From positions 1 through 53,393 of the forward strand of contig NZ_MUNO01000027.1 of the NCBI RefSeq assembly GCF_002001015.1: a stretch of 53,393 bases of DNA. Reading direction: 5' to 3'. A program made the translations under genes and the position numbers. The DNA is from Polaromonas sp. A23 (GTDB taxonomy: Bacteria > Pseudomonadota > Gammaproteobacteria > Burkholderiales > Burkholderiaceae_C). Under the pieces are notes generated by a model that saw only the letters and a program-made list of their open reading frames with translations, searched no databases and was not told where the DNA came from. Shown here in pieces: positions 1-8,226 of the stretch; the stretch's first letter is position 1, and every line of letters starts with the position of its first letter.

Positions 1-66
1 CAGCCCAACACCCCGGGAGCCCCAGCAGCGCCCGCGCCAAGTAACCCCGCCGGAATCCGCTTCTAG
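1..66 (+). CDS. C-terminal end of an unidentified protein (partial)
   Basis: The first 22 codons of the window read open in frame 1 and end at a TAG. They encode a Pro/Ala-rich tail that finishes NPAGIRF. The start lies outside the window, so family and function cannot be assigned. Low-complexity tails of this kind are common at the ends of secreted or envelope proteins. The gene converges on otnI, with a hairpin between them. Confidence 0.5.
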   Translation, partial: QPNTPGAPAAPAPSNPAGIRF

Positions 67-77
67 ACCCGAGGCGC

Positions 78-98
78 CTGCCGCGTTCAGCGCGGCAG
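78..98. terminator. Hairpin between convergent genes, overlapping the otnI stop
   Basis: Perfect 8-bp arms CTGCCGCG and CGCGGCAG flank a 5-nt loop that contains the otnI stop codon. Its position between two convergent genes suggests a bidirectional terminator. No clear T-run follows, so intrinsic termination is uncertain. Confidence 0.4.
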
Positions 99-920
99 CC
101 AGCCCAGACCGGCCGAGGTTCCACCCGGCTGGCCGCCTTTTTTCGGCCGGTACTCGCAACCCAGCCAGCCGTCCCAACCGCAGGCCTGCGACACCTCGTC
201 AATCACGCTGAACAGGTAGGGGTAATTAACTTCCCCGATGTCGGGTTCGTGCCGCTCCGGCACACCGGCGATCTGGAAGTGGCCAACCGCTCCAGTCGGC
301 AGGTACTGGCGTATCTTCATGGCCACATCACCCTCGACGATCTGGCAGTGGTACAGATCCATCTGCACCTTGAGGTTGGGTGCGCCGACCTCGGCCACGA
401 TCTCGTGCGCGTGGTCCTGCCGGTTCAGAAAGAAGCGCGGCACGTCGCGTGTGTTGATCGGCTCGATCAGAACATCCCGCCCATGTTTGGCGGCTTCGGC
501 CGCGGCCCAGCGCAGGTTGGCGACATACAGCGGCCGCAGCGCCTCGCGTTCGTTCCCCGCTTCCAGCAGGCCGGCCATCAGGTGCATGCGCGGGCAATCC
601 AGTGCTTCTGCGTACTCCAGGGCCAACAGCACGCCAGTGCGGAATTCCGCTTCGCGGCCCGGCACCGCCGCAGTCCCCCGGACACCGGACTGATCCCAGG
701 CCTGGGCGATGGACGCGGCATCGGTTCCGCCCGGCGGCGCATTGAACAGCACCTGTTGCAAGCCGTTGCCCTTCAGGCGCGCGGCCAATTCCTGCTTGCC
801 GAATGCATAGGGGAAAAGAAACTCCACCGCCTTGAAACCGTCCTTCGCTGCCGCCTCGAAGCGGTCCAGAAAGGGCAGCTCGGGGTACATCATCGACAAA
901 TTAGCTGCAAATTTCGGCAT
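87..920 (-). CDS. otnI: 2-oxo-tetronate isomerase OtnI (hydroxypyruvate isomerase family)
   Basis: This cytoplasmic TIM-barrel isomerase of the Hyi/OtnI family is expected to interconvert 2-oxo- and 3-oxo-tetronate. The start (residues [17 protein letters not shown]) and the phrase [12 protein letters not shown] are typical of the family. Likely metal ligands sit in EPINTRD (about residue 153), in QMDLYHCQ and in CEYRPKKGG near the C-terminus. At 277 aa it is slightly longer than the usual 258-265. It is the last gene of the ltnD-otnK-otnC-otnI set, 85 nt after otnC, and that gap holds a copy of a Comamonadaceae-type repeat. The assignment over plain hydroxypyruvate isomerase rests on the neighbours: the 3-oxo-tetronate kinase and decarboxylase are adjacent. 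Confidence 0.85.
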   Translation of the reverse strand: MPKFAANLSMMYPELPFLDRFEAAAKDGFKAVEFLFPYAFGKQELAARLKGNGLQQVLFNAPPGGTDAASIAQAWDQSGVRGTAAVPGREAEFRTGVLLALEYAEALDCPRMHLMAGLLEAGNEREALRPLYVANLRWAAAEAAKHGRDVLIEPINTRDVPRFFLNRQDHAHEIVAEVGAPNLKVQMDLYHCQIVEGDVAMKIRQYLPTGAVGHFQIAGVPERHEPDIGEVNYPYLFSVIDEVSQACGWDGWLGCEYRPKKGGQPGGTSAGLGWLPR

Positions 921-940
921 AGAAATTCTCTGAAACGCTC

Positions 941-980
941 TTGAATTGATAGCTACTTGTGCACGTATTTAAAGGGCCGA
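941..980 (-). repeat. Interspersed GCCCTTTAAA...TAGCTAT repeat copy
   Basis: Read on the minus strand this carries GGCCCTTTAAATACGTGCAC followed by AAGTAGCTATCAATT. It matches copies at about 8227-8271 and 36975-37013. It sits in the otnC-otnI gap. Confidence 0.6.
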
Positions 981-1005
981 AGGCCAATTTACCTACGAAT
1001 CATCT

Positions 1006-1689
1006 TTACCAACGGGCTCCGAAAGTCTGGCGCAGCTCGTCGATTTGCGGCCCGGTCAGCGGCTCCGGCGACGCATCGGCAAGCAGCACGAGCCTGGCGG
1101 TTTCCTCGAGTTCTTCCAGCGCGGCCATGGCCGCGGCCGGGCTGTGGTGCCAGACATTGGGGCCCAGCCGCGCCAGCATGACAGCGCGTATCGGCGTGCC
1201 TCGCTGACCATACCGTGTGATGGCTTCACCCACCCGGGTTGCGGCGGCGGCATCGCCCGGGCGGTGGTAGCCAATCAGTGGCACATGGCCAACCTTCATC
1301 ACGAAATAGGGCGTAAGCGCCGGCAGCAATTCCTCGCCCGTGGCTTGCAGGCTCAGCGCCACACAGTGCGTGCTGTGGGTGTGGATGACGCAACGCGTGG
1401 CGGGGTCGAACCTCGACGCCGCCGCGTAGATGCCGGCATGCAGCGCGATGGTTTTGCTCGCGGTGTCGCCGCTGAGCTGCTTCGCATCGGCATCGAGCCG
1501 GGCCAGCCGCGCCGGGTCCAGAAAACCCAGGCAGGCGTCGGTCGGCGTGATCAGGAAACCGCCGCCCGCCGAGGCATCGAGCCGCACGCTGATGTTGCCG
1601 GCCGTGGCGTGCACGTAACCGCGCTCGAACAGGCTTTTGCCAACGCGGCAAATCTCTTCTCTGGCCTGGTTCTCGGTGAGTGCAGTCAT
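1006..1689 (-). CDS. otnC: 3-oxo-tetronate 4-phosphate decarboxylase OtnC (class II aldolase family)
   Basis: A class II aldolase/adducin-fold enzyme of 227 aa, predicted to decarboxylate 3-oxo-tetronate 4-phosphate to dihydroxyacetone phosphate. Motifs seen are GNISVR (about residue 33) and the metal-binding HTHSTHCVALS segment (about residue 100); a third metal histidine is expected in the YHRPGD region. The chosen ATG overlaps the otnK stop as ATGA, implying translational coupling. The longer reading frame upstream is otnK and repeat DNA in another frame and is not part of this protein. Family and operon order agree with the described L-threonate/D-threonate/D-erythronate pathways. Confidence 0.88.
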   Translation of the reverse strand: MTALTENQAREEICRVGKSLFERGYVHATAGNISVRLDASAGGGFLITPTDACLGFLDPARLARLDADAKQLSGDTASKTIALHAGIYAAASRFDPATRCVIHTHSTHCVALSLQATGEELLPALTPYFVMKVGHVPLIGYHRPGDAAAATRVGEAITRYGQRGTPIRAVMLARLGPNVWHHSPAAAMAALEELEETARLVLLADASPEPLTGPQIDELRQTFGARW

Positions 1690-3152
1690 GCCAGCATCGT
1701 AAAGGCTTTGGTGAAGAAGTCGTCGCTGCCGAAGTTGCCTGACTTCAGCGCAAGATGCAGACCGCCATCGCCATCGCCGGTCGTGGCCGACGACCGCCGG
1801 GCCGCCCCAAGGTCGGCGACGCCCCCCTGGGGGGCAGCGAGGACACGCAGTGCCGAGCGTGGGGGCTCTATTGCGGCATGACACCAGGGCACGCCAGGGT
1901 CAATCTGCGGGCCGATCTGCATCTGCGTGATGCCCAGCGCCTGCACGCAGGCGCCCGAAGTCTCGCCGCCGGCCACCACCAGCTGGCGCACGCCCAGTTG
2001 CACCAGGCCACTCGCCACCGCGGCCAGCGTGCGTTCGACCAGGGCGCCGGCTTCTTCCACCCCGAGCCTTCCCTGCACGGCCTTCACGTCACCACTGTCG
2101 GCGGTGGAATACACCAGCACCGGGCCGCGCGCCAGCAGTGGCCGCGCCCAGGCCAGCACCTCGGCCACCACATCGGCACCTGAGGCGATGCGCAAGGGGT
2201 CGATGGCCAGCGCAGGATTGCCCCGCTTCATGAAGTCCTGCACCTGCCGGTTCGTCGCCAGCGAGCAGCTGCCCGACACCACCGCCTGCAGTCCGCCCGC
2301 AGCTGGCAAGCGGCTGGCCTGATCCGAGGGCGTGATGCCGAAGTTGGCTGGCAAGCCAATGGCGACGCCGGAACCGGCCGTCACCAGGGGCATGCCCTGG
2401 AGTGCCGGCCCCAGGCGCAGCAGGTCGTCATTGGATACCGCATCCACGATAGCCACCCCAACCCCGTCCGCCTGCAACTGCGCCATGCGTTCGCGCACCG
2501 CAGCCGCGCCGCGTGTGACCACACTGTGGTCGAGCAAGCCGACACGCCGCTTGGTCTGGGCCTGCATCACGCGCACCAGGTTGGCGTCCAGCATGGGTGT
2601 CAGCGGGTGGTTCTGCATGCCGCTTTCATTGAGCAGTACATCGCCCACAAACAGGTAACCCTTGAACACCGTGCGCTTGTTGTCGGGAAAAGCCGGCGTG
2701 GCAATCGTGAAGCCTGTCTGCAGCGCATCCATCAGCGCCTCGGTCACCGGGCCGATGTTGCCCTGCGCCGTGCTGTCAAAGGTCGAGCAGTATTTAAAAT
2801 AAATCTGCTGAGCGCCCTGCGTCTGCAGCCAGGCCAGCGCGGCCAGCGATTCAGCCACCGCCTGGTCATGCGGCACGGTGCGCGACTTCAGCGCCACCAC
2901 CACGGCATCGACCTCCGCGCCCAGCGGGCCGTTCGGCACACCGATGGTCTGCACCACACGCATGCCTGCACGCACAAGGTTGTTGGCCAGATCGGTCGCA
3001 CCGGTGAAATCGTCCGCGATACAACCTAGAAATAGAGCCCCCACGCTCGCCACTTCGTGTGCTTCGCTGCCCCCCGAGGGGGCGCTGCGCCTGCGGGCCG
3101 GCAAAGCTGGTCCCGCGGCCCTGACTGTTGAAGAAGGGGGGTGGACACTCAT
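1686..3152 (-). CDS. otnK: 3-oxo-tetronate kinase OtnK (DUF1537 family), with repeat-derived insertions
   Basis: An ATP-dependent four-carbon acid-sugar kinase acting before OtnC. The N-terminal substrate domain begins with the hallmark CIADDFTGATDLANNL, and the C-terminal nucleotide domain carries VAGGETSGACVQALG. The start ATG overlaps the ltnD stop as ATGA. Length is 488 aa, about 60-70 more than usual. The excess lies in two blocks encoded by repeat DNA. One, of about 35 residues, falls between the start and the CIADD motif (rich in PARRRSAPSGG). The other, of similar size, precedes the conserved LALKSGNFG tail. Both keep the frame open, so the gene may still be functional; expression would need testing. 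Confidence 0.85.
   Translation of the reverse strand: MSVHPPSSTVRAAGPALPARRRSAPSGGSEAHEVASVGALFLGCIADDFTGATDLANNLVRAGMRVVQTIGVPNGPLGAEVDAVVVALKSRTVPHDQAVAESLAALAWLQTQGAQQIYFKYCSTFDSTAQGNIGPVTEALMDALQTGFTIATPAFPDNKRTVFKGYLFVGDVLLNESGMQNHPLTPMLDANLVRVMQAQTKRRVGLLDHSVVTRGAAAVRERMAQLQADGVGVAIVDAVSNDDLLRLGPALQGMPLVTAGSGVAIGLPANFGITPSDQASRLPAAGGLQAVVSGSCSLATNRQVQDFMKRGNPALAIDPLRIASGADVVAEVLAWARPLLARGPVLVYSTADSGDVKAVQGRLGVEEAGALVERTLAAVASGLVQLGVRQLVVAGGETSGACVQALGITQMQIGPQIDPGVPWCHAAIEPPRSALRVLAAPQGGVADLGAARRSSATTGDGDGGLHLALKSGNFGSDDFFTKAFTMLA
1793..1866 (-). repeat. GCCCCCACG...CTGCCCCCC interspersed repeat inside otnK (3' part)
   Basis: On the minus strand it reads GCCCCCACGCTCGGCACTGC, then TGTCCTCGCTGCCCCCC and a complementary G-run. 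It is related to the copies at 3037-3121 and 17231-17318. It is translated in frame as part of the otnK C-terminal region. Confidence 0.65.
3037..3121 (+). repeat. GCCCCCACG...CTGCCCCCC interspersed repeat inside otnK (5' part)
   Basis: The plus strand reads GCCCCCACGCTCGCCACTTC and continues through CTGCCCCCCGAGGGGGCGC to CCGGCAAAGC. It is closely similar over most of its length to 17231-17318. It is oriented opposite to the copy at 1793-1866 and is translated within the otnK N-terminus. Confidence 0.7.
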
Positions 3153-4039
3153 GGTTTTTTCGGCAACTCGATGCCCGGGAATATCTTGATCACCGCGCTG
3201 TCGTCCTCTTTCGCAAAACCGGCAGTGGAGGCCTGCATGAACATCTGGTGCGCTGTTGATGACAGCGGCAGCGGAAACTTGCTGGCACGCGCGACATCGA
3301 GCACGATGCCGAGGTCTTTCACGAAGATGTCCACCGCCGAAAGCGGCGTGTAGTCGGCCGCCAGCACATGCGCCATGCGGTTTTCGAACATCCAGCTGTT
3401 GCCGGCGCTGTGCGTGATGACCTCGTAGAGCGCGGCCGGGTCCACACCCTCGCGCAGGCCCAGCGCCATGGCTTCGGCGGCTGCGGCAATGTGCACGCCG
3501 GCGAGCAGCTGGTTGATGATCTTGACCTTGCTGCCGGCGCCCGCCGTCTCGCCCAGCCTGTAGACCTTGGCAGCCATGGCCTGGAGCGCGGGTTCGGCCT
3601 TCGCGTAGGCGGCCGGCGCGCCTGAGGTCATCATGGTCATCTCGCCGCTGGCGGCCTTGGCGGCACCGCCGGAAATTGGTGCATCGATGTAAAGCAGGCC
3701 CAGGTCGGCCAAGCGTTGTTCCAGCGCGATCGACCAGGTCGGATCGACGGTGGAACACATCACAAACACGCTGCCGGGTTTCATGGCCGACGCGCAGCCG
3801 CCAGGGCCGAACAACACGGCCTCGGTCTGCGCGGCATTGACAACCACCGACACCACCACGTCACAGGCGGCGGCGAGTTCTGCCAGCGAGGCACAGGCCA
3901 CACCGCCACCTTCGGCAAATACCAGCCCGGCTTCTGGCCGCACATCAAACACATGCACCTGGTAGCCGGCGCGGCGCAGCGACTGCGCCATGCCGCTGCC
4001 CATGGCACCGAGGCCGATCACTCCTGCAATCTGGCTCAT
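3149..4039 (-). CDS. ltnD: L-threonate dehydrogenase LtnD (3-hydroxyisobutyrate dehydrogenase family)
   Basis: An NAD-dependent beta-hydroxyacid dehydrogenase of 296 aa, predicted to oxidise L-threonate (or a related tetronate) at C2 to 2-oxo-tetronate, which OtnI then isomerises. The N-terminal Rossmann motif is GLGAMGSGMAQSL (residues 9-21). The family substrate motif DAPISGG is near residue 120, and the catalytic lysine lies in GAGSKVKIINQLL (about residue 170). It is the first gene of the catabolic operon and overlaps otnK by 4 nt. It follows a FadR-type regulator and a promoter region with a TTGT-N6-ACAA palindrome. The exact sugar-acid specificity is inferred from the operon. Confidence 0.87.
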   Translation of the reverse strand: MSQIAGVIGLGAMGSGMAQSLRRAGYQVHVFDVRPEAGLVFAEGGGVACASLAELAAACDVVVSVVVNAAQTEAVLFGPGGCASAMKPGSVFVMCSTVDPTWSIALEQRLADLGLLYIDAPISGGAAKAASGEMTMMTSGAPAAYAKAEPALQAMAAKVYRLGETAGAGSKVKIINQLLAGVHIAAAAEAMALGLREGVDPAALYEVITHSAGNSWMFENRMAHVLAADYTPLSAVDIFVKDLGIVLDVARASKFPLPLSSTAHQMFMQASTAGFAKEDDSAVIKIFPGIELPKKP

Positions 4040-4092
4040 TGACTCACTCCTTCAGCCGGGGCATGCCCGATTTCTGATTTGCTCTATTCATA

Positions 4093-4106
4093 TTGTTATC
4101 ATACAA
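4093..4106. promoter_or_regulatory. Candidate FadR/GntR operator upstream of ltnD
   Basis: The palindrome TTGT-TATCAT-ACAA sits in a short AT-rich stretch about 54 nt upstream of the ltnD start. A related TTGT-CGT-ACAA site lies just upstream of the GntR-family gene. Shared half-sites suggest that the regulator controls both the operon and itself. Confidence 0.5.
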
Positions 4107-4159
4107 ATTATAGCGAGCAGCATGGCGGCTTTCTTTCGGGGCCGCGCTGCAGAAAACGG

Positions 4160-4328
4160 CTAGGAGTCTGGGCGGCAGAAGGCGTCGAAGCGAGAAGTGG
4201 CCCCGGCGAGGCCAGTTTTTGCCGGGTTTGCAGCGCCATAGCCGTAGCTATGGGGCAAAAAGCCGGTGAAAAATGGACCGTCGCGGCCACTTTGCAGCCG
4301 ACGTTCCTTCTGCCGCCCAGACTCCTAG
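4160..4328. repeat. 169-bp REP-like imperfect palindrome with 23-bp perfect arms
   Basis: The outer arms at 4160-4182 and 4306-4328 are perfect inverted repeats beginning CTAGGAGTCTGGGCGG. Inside them, further imperfectly paired arms (GTGGCC and GGCCAC, TTTTTGCC and GGCAAAAA) lead to a central CCATAGC/GCTATGG. The element lies between the GntR gene stop and the ltnD promoter. It looks like a repeated extragenic palindromic element and could end gntR transcription. Confidence 0.75.
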
Positions 4329-4331
4329 GGA

Positions 4332-5105
4332 TCAGTGCGCGCGGGCTTGTGGAAGCAGCGCACTGGCCAACTGCACACCCTCCTGCTGCCAGAAAGCCGG
4401 ATCGGCCTGTTCGATGCGCCGGATCGCGTTGTCCATGTGGCGGGCCGCAGCCTGTCGTGCCTTCAAGGCGTCGCCAGCCTCAATGGCCTTGGCAATGGCT
4501 TCATGCTCTGCCCGCACCTGCCCTGCAAAGTCAGCCCGGCGCGCTTCGTTGGCGCGGGTGACACGCGTGACGCCGCGCAGGAACTGGCGCAAATAATCCA
4601 GCGTGCTGATGAGAAACGGGTTCTGTGCCGAATCCGCAATCGCGCGGTGGTAGTTCACATCTTCTTCGGCGCCATCGCCGCCGGCCTTGACGGCCTTGTC
4701 AAGCGCCGCCATTGCCTGGCGAATGCGCTTGACGTCGGCGGCCGTGCGGCGCTGTGCGGCCAGCGCTGCCACCTCTGCCTCCAGCGCGCGGCGTACCTCC
4801 ACCATCTGGATTACGGCCTGCTTGGAGGCCGCCGAACGTGTATCGAAATTCAGCGGCGCAAAAGCGGCACGCCGCACAAACACCCCGCTGCCCTGGCGCG
4901 ACTCCACAAGGCCCAGCGACTTCAGGCGCGAGACCGCCTCGCGCACCACCGTGCGGCTGACGGCGAACTGCTCGACCAGCGCCGCTTCGGTCGGCAGCTT
5001 CTCGCCCGCCGCCGGCCGGCCAGCGCGGATTTCGGCCGACAGGGCCTCGGCTACCTGTTCTGAGAGGTGAACACCGGGCGTGATGGACTGAAAACGGTGG
5101 GTCAT
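4332..5105 (-). CDS. FadR-subfamily GntR transcriptional regulator of the tetronate operon
   Basis: A 257-aa regulator. The N-terminal winged helix-turn-helix (about residues 20-80) contains KLPTEAALVEQFAVSRTVV and the wing QGSGVFVRR. The C-terminal FCD ligand-binding domain has the typical metal-binding phrases VNYHRAIADSAQNPFL and EHEAIAKAIEAGD. Start chosen at the ATG of MTHRFQSITPGVHLSEQ; an upstream TTG would put the operator-like palindrome inside the coding region. Position directly upstream of ltnD and shared TTGT...ACAA sites indicate local, probably repressive, control with a pathway intermediate as inducer. The effector is not known. Confidence 0.85.
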   Translation of the reverse strand: MTHRFQSITPGVHLSEQVAEALSAEIRAGRPAAGEKLPTEAALVEQFAVSRTVVREAVSRLKSLGLVESRQGSGVFVRRAAFAPLNFDTRSAASKQAVIQMVEVRRALEAEVAALAAQRRTAADVKRIRQAMAALDKAVKAGGDGAEEDVNYHRAIADSAQNPFLISTLDYLRQFLRGVTRVTRANEARRADFAGQVRAEHEAIAKAIEAGDALKARQAAARHMDNAIRRIEQADPAFWQQEGVQLASALLPQARAH

Positions 5106-5118
5106 GGGTGCCTGAAAT

Positions 5119-5129
5119 TTGTCGTACAA
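5119..5129. promoter_or_regulatory. Candidate autoregulatory operator of the GntR gene
   Basis: The palindrome TTGTCGTACAA lies 14 nt upstream of the regulator's ATG. It shares its TTGT/ACAA half-sites with the site upstream of ltnD. A second partial ACAA follows at 5134-5137. Confidence 0.45.
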
Positions 5130-5185
5130 CTCTACAACATCCAGTCTTTGGCCCTGTGGGGGTTCACCCCGGTTTCTTCAGTTTC

Positions 5186-5857
5186 CTAGAAAACCAGCGT
5201 CTTGACGCCGGATTCCGTGCCGAGCAGGCAGACATGCGCCTTCTGGAAAGCAAACACCCCGACCGTCACCACCCCGGGCCACTGGTTGACCTGGGACTCG
5301 AAGGCCAGCGGATCGCTGATCTTCAGGCCGGTCACATCCAGAATGTGCTGGCCGTTGTCGGTGACCAGCGGCGCACCGTTTTTCAGGCGCAGGGTGGCGG
5401 TGCCGCCCAAGGCTTCAAATTGCCTGCGGATGCGCTGCGCTGCCATGGGAATCACTTCCACCGGCAAGGGAAAATGGCCCAAGGTCTGCACCAGCTTGGA
5501 CTCGTCGGCAATACAGACAAACTTGCGCGACTGGGCCGCCACGATTTTTTCGCGCGTCAGGGCCGCGCCGCCGCCCTTGATCATGTAGCCCGCATGGTCG
5601 ATCTCGTCCGCGCCGTCGATGTAGACCGCCAGTTCCTCCACATCGACCGCCTCAAACACCTTGATGCCCAGCGCCTTCAGGCGTTCGGTGGAGGCCACCG
5701 AACTGGACACCGCACCGGCGATTGTGTCCTTGATGCCGGCCAGCGCGTCGATGAACTTGTTGACGGTGGAACCGGTGCCGACACCGACGATGCTGCCGGG
5801 CTCGACATAGCTGAGGGCGGCCTGGCCGACCAGTGTTTTGAGTTCGTCTTGGGTCAT
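5186..5857 (-). CDS. rpiA: Ribose-5-phosphate isomerase A
   Basis: Interconverts ribose 5-phosphate and ribulose 5-phosphate in the non-oxidative pentose phosphate pathway. The 223-aa length is standard. Diagnostic segments are [16 protein letters not shown] (about residues 25-40), the active-site [24 protein letters not shown] region (about residues 85-108) and the C-terminal GVVTVGVFA. Start set at the ATG of [15 protein letters not shown], which matches family length; an upstream extension reads through sequence shared with the divergent pyrD promoter. The gene is single and divergent from pyrD across 74 nt. Confidence 0.95.
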   Translation of the reverse strand: MTQDELKTLVGQAALSYVEPGSIVGVGTGSTVNKFIDALAGIKDTIAGAVSSSVASTERLKALGIKVFEAVDVEELAVYIDGADEIDHAGYMIKGGGAALTREKIVAAQSRKFVCIADESKLVQTLGHFPLPVEVIPMAAQRIRRQFEALGGTATLRLKNGAPLVTDNGQHILDVTGLKISDPLAFESQVNQWPGVVTVGVFAFQKAHVCLLGTESGVKTLVF

Positions 5858-5931
5858 GGTGAAGAAGGTTGTGAGGTTTGCGACAATAGCTAAGCGCACC
5901 GCGCTATCGCCAGAACAACCCAAATTATCCA

Positions 5932-6984
5932 ATGTCCCTGCTGCCTTACGCCCTCGCCCGCCCCTTTTTATTTGGGCTCGACGCAGAAACTGCCCACGAA
6001 CTGACCATGGCCTCGCTGGCCGGAACCCAGCGCACGCCGCTGTCGCTGGTTTACTGCTCAAGCCGGGTGGACGATCCGATCGAGCTGGCCGGGTTGAAGT
6101 TCGCCAACCGCGTGGGCCTGGCCGCAGGGCTGGACAAAAACGCGCGCTGCATCGACGGCCTGGCCGCCATGGGTTTTGGCTTCGTGGAAGTCGGTACCGT
6201 CACGCCCAAAGCCCAACCGGGCAACCCCAAGCCGCGCATGTTCCGCCTGCCGCAGGCCAATGCGCTGATCAACCGGCTTGGCTTCAACAACGAAGGCCTG
6301 GACGCCTTCATCGCCAATGTGCAGAAGTCCAGCTTTCGCCGCCAGAACGTCAAGCATCCTTTGCTGCTGGGCCTGAACATCGGCAAGAATGCCGCCACGC
6401 CGATTGAGAACGCGGTCGATGACTACCTGATCTGCCTGGACGGTGTTTATCCGCATGCCGACTATGTGACGGTCAATATCTCCAGCCCCAACACCAAAAA
6501 CCTGCGGGCGCTGCAAAGCGACGAGGCGCTGGATGCACTGCTGGGACGCATTGCGGAACGCCGCGAAAGCCTGGCCAAAGAGCATGGCAAGCGGGTGCCC
6601 ATTTTTGTGAAGATCGCGCCCGACCTCGACGAGGCTCAGGTGGAAGTGATTGCCGCGACGCTCAAGCGCCACGGCATGGACGGCGTGGTGGCAACCAACA
6701 CCACCCTCAGCCGCGACGCCGTCAAAGGAATGCCCCACGCCGAAGAAGCCGGTGGCCTGAGCGGAGCGCCGGTGCTTGAGGCCAGCAATCGCGTGATCAG
6801 CCAGCTACGCGCCGCATTGGGAAAAGGCTTCCCCATCATCGGCGTGGGCGGCATCATGAGCGGCCCGGACGCGGTGTCCAAAATCAAGGCCGGCGCCGAC
6901 GTGGTGCAGATCTACACCGGGCTGATCTACAAGGGGCCGGATCTCGTCCCCCAGGCCGCATTGGCGATTAAAAAGAGCCGCTAG
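5932..6984 (+). CDS. pyrD: Dihydroorotate dehydrogenase (quinone), class 2
   Basis: An FMN flavoprotein of the inner membrane face that oxidises dihydroorotate to orotate in de novo pyrimidine synthesis, passing electrons to quinone. Class 2 is shown by the N-terminal helical extension ([20 protein letters not shown]) and by catalytic Ser in place of Cys in the [11 protein letters not shown] region. Further motifs are [30 protein letters not shown] and the C-terminal [11 protein letters not shown] and [10 protein letters not shown] phosphate-binding loops. Length 350 aa is typical. It converges on the XRE-type gene, with a repeat in the gap. Confidence 0.96.
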   Translation: MSLLPYALARPFLFGLDAETAHELTMASLAGTQRTPLSLVYCSSRVDDPIELAGLKFANRVGLAAGLDKNARCIDGLAAMGFGFVEVGTVTPKAQPGNPKPRMFRLPQANALINRLGFNNEGLDAFIANVQKSSFRRQNVKHPLLLGLNIGKNAATPIENAVDDYLICLDGVYPHADYVTVNISSPNTKNLRALQSDEALDALLGRIAERRESLAKEHGKRVPIFVKIAPDLDEAQVEVIAATLKRHGMDGVVATNTTLSRDAVKGMPHAEEAGGLSGAPVLEASNRVISQLRAALGKGFPIIGVGGIMSGPDAVSKIKAGADVVQIYTGLIYKGPDLVPQAALAIKKSR

Positions 6985-7024
6985 CCCAATAGATACGGAC
7001 GCAAGCAGCTCCTATATTCGTAGC
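6985..7024 (-). repeat. Interspersed AGCTGCTTGCG / CTAT repeat copy
   Basis: Read on the minus strand this contains GCTACGAATATAGGAGCTGC and TTGCGTCCGTATCTATT, a form of the short repeat seen elsewhere in this window. It lies exactly between convergent pyrD and the XRE-type gene, where it may act as a terminator. Confidence 0.45.
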
Positions 7025-7027
7025 AAA

Positions 7028-7468
7028 TCAACCCGCCAGTTCGGCCAGCCGCACCGCGACTTCCCGCTTGCCCATCTTTCTCAAGCTGGCGATGGCCGGC
7101 AACTGGCTGGCGCGGGGACGGGTCTTGCCCTCTTCCCATTTGTAGACGGACTGTACGGACACATTGAGAAGCTTTGCAGCCGCAGCGGCCGTCAGGTCCA
7201 GCCGGCGCCTTTGCGCAACAAGCCCTTTGGCGCTGAAGCGCAATCCACTGCGTGGGTCCTCTTCTTCTGAGGCGGCCGGCGCAGATTTCCTGCCTGACCT
7301 GGCCAGGCGGCCCAGTTGTTTTTCGAGGGCAAGCACCCGCCTTTTCAGGGCAGCAATGTCAGAACGGTATTGCGCTGACGCTTTCTTGAGGGGTTGGGAC
7401 TCTGCGCGGGCATCCTTGCGCGCGACGCGGGAAATTTCTGCCTTTAAAACGCTGGCGATATTGGGCAC
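7028..7468 (-). CDS. XRE-type helix-turn-helix protein with N-terminal coiled coil
   Basis: A 146-aa protein of two parts. Residues about 35-60 (SDIAALKRRVLALEKQLGRL) look like a short coiled coil with heptad leucines. Residues about 88-130 form a Cro/C1-type helix-turn-helix (AAAAAKLLNVSVQSVYKWEE). The start is GTG, supported by AGGAGA about 9 nt upstream. No ligand or catalytic domain is visible. This architecture recurs as a stand-alone chromosomal regulator, possibly binding DNA as a coiled-coil dimer. Targets are unknown; the gene has its own promoter gap and no operon partner. Confidence 0.7.
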   Translation of the reverse strand: MPNIASVLKAEISRVARKDARAESQPLKKASAQYRSDIAALKRRVLALEKQLGRLARSGRKSAPAASEEEDPRSGLRFSAKGLVAQRRRLDLTAAAAAKLLNVSVQSVYKWEEGKTRPRASQLPAIASLRKMGKREVAVRLAELAG

Positions 7469-7545
7469 TTCAACAATCTCCTGGTTGGAATTACGAGGGC
7501 ATCTCCTCCAATTGTAGGAGGGAAAAATTCGGCGGCGCGCGGCGC

Positions 7546-7803
7546 TCAGTCGGGTACAAACTTCTGCTTGAAGCGCAGCTCGTCTTCAGGCAGCTCCAGC
7601 GTGACCAACTGCCCCATTTTGTTGTCGGCGAGCCGGCAGGCCGCGAACAGGCTGTATTTGCCCTTGAGGTTGTAGCTGTCCATGTCAATCAGCATGTAGG
7701 GGTAAGGCACGAAGACCTGATACAGGAAAATCGTGCGATGCCGGTTGCGCGGCGATGGAAACAGCTTGTAGTCGTCGGTGGTAATGCTTTGTGCGGTGGC
7801 CAT
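7546..7803 (-). CDS. Conserved hypothetical protein, 85 aa
   Basis: A small soluble protein that I do not recognise. It is rich in aromatic residues (RTIFLYQVFVPYPYMLIDMDSY) and ends in a charged tail (LPEDELRFKQKFVPD). There is no signal peptide, membrane segment or cysteine motif. Start placed at the ATG of MATAQSITTDDY; the reading frame continues upstream but with Arg/Pro/His-rich sequence that looks like a shadow. It lies 40 nt downstream of slyX on the same strand, so the two may be co-transcribed. Confidence 0.55.
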   Translation of the reverse strand: MATAQSITTDDYKLFPSPRNRHRTIFLYQVFVPYPYMLIDMDSYNLKGKYSLFAACRLADNKMGQLVTLELPEDELRFKQKFVPD

Positions 7804-7843
7804 GCGGTGCGGTCGATGTGGAAATCTGTGGGAAGGCAAGCGC

Positions 7844-8062
7844 TCAATAGCGCGGTGGAAGATCGTTGGCGGCAAGGCCCGGCTGGCGGGTGCCGGCTTC
7901 GGGGATTTGCTGGCGAAGCTCACTGACTTCCCGGATCAGCAAGTCGATTTGCTGTTGCTGCCGGACGATCACCTGGTTGAGTTCTTCCAGCAGGTCTTCG
8001 CCAAAACTGGCCTTGATCTCCAGGTCGGTCAGGCGCTTGTCTATCTCTTGTGCGGTATCCAT
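7844..8062 (-). CDS. slyX: SlyX family protein
   Basis: A 72-aa coiled-coil protein. Almost the whole sequence, from IDKRLTDLEIKASFGEDLLEELN through VIVRQQQQIDLLIREV, shows the heptad pattern and RLTDLE/QQQQID phrases of the SlyX family. The C-terminal GTRQP...DLPPRY (with the final PPRY) is also a family trait. Molecular role is unknown despite wide conservation. The ATG at MDTAQE is preferred over an upstream GTG because AGGGG precedes it. Confidence 0.85.
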   Translation of the reverse strand: MDTAQEIDKRLTDLEIKASFGEDLLEELNQVIVRQQQQIDLLIREVSELRQQIPEAGTRQPGLAANDLPPRY

Positions 8063-8226
8063 GCCCCTATTGGACACGAGTTTGCGCCAGCAACGGCCAC
8101 GGTTCTGCGGCTCATCTGCCAGAGGTTGCTGGCAACACGGCGGAAAGCTGCTTTTCGACCAACCCGTGCATGCCAGGACAGGCTCGCAAGGCCTTCAACC
8201 GGCAAAAGCATGAATCAAATCACCTC

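Noticed and set aside
3700..3758. Upstream extension of the otnK frame into ltnD
   Set aside because: The ATG overlapping the ltnD stop is the natural start; the extension is ltnD in another frame.
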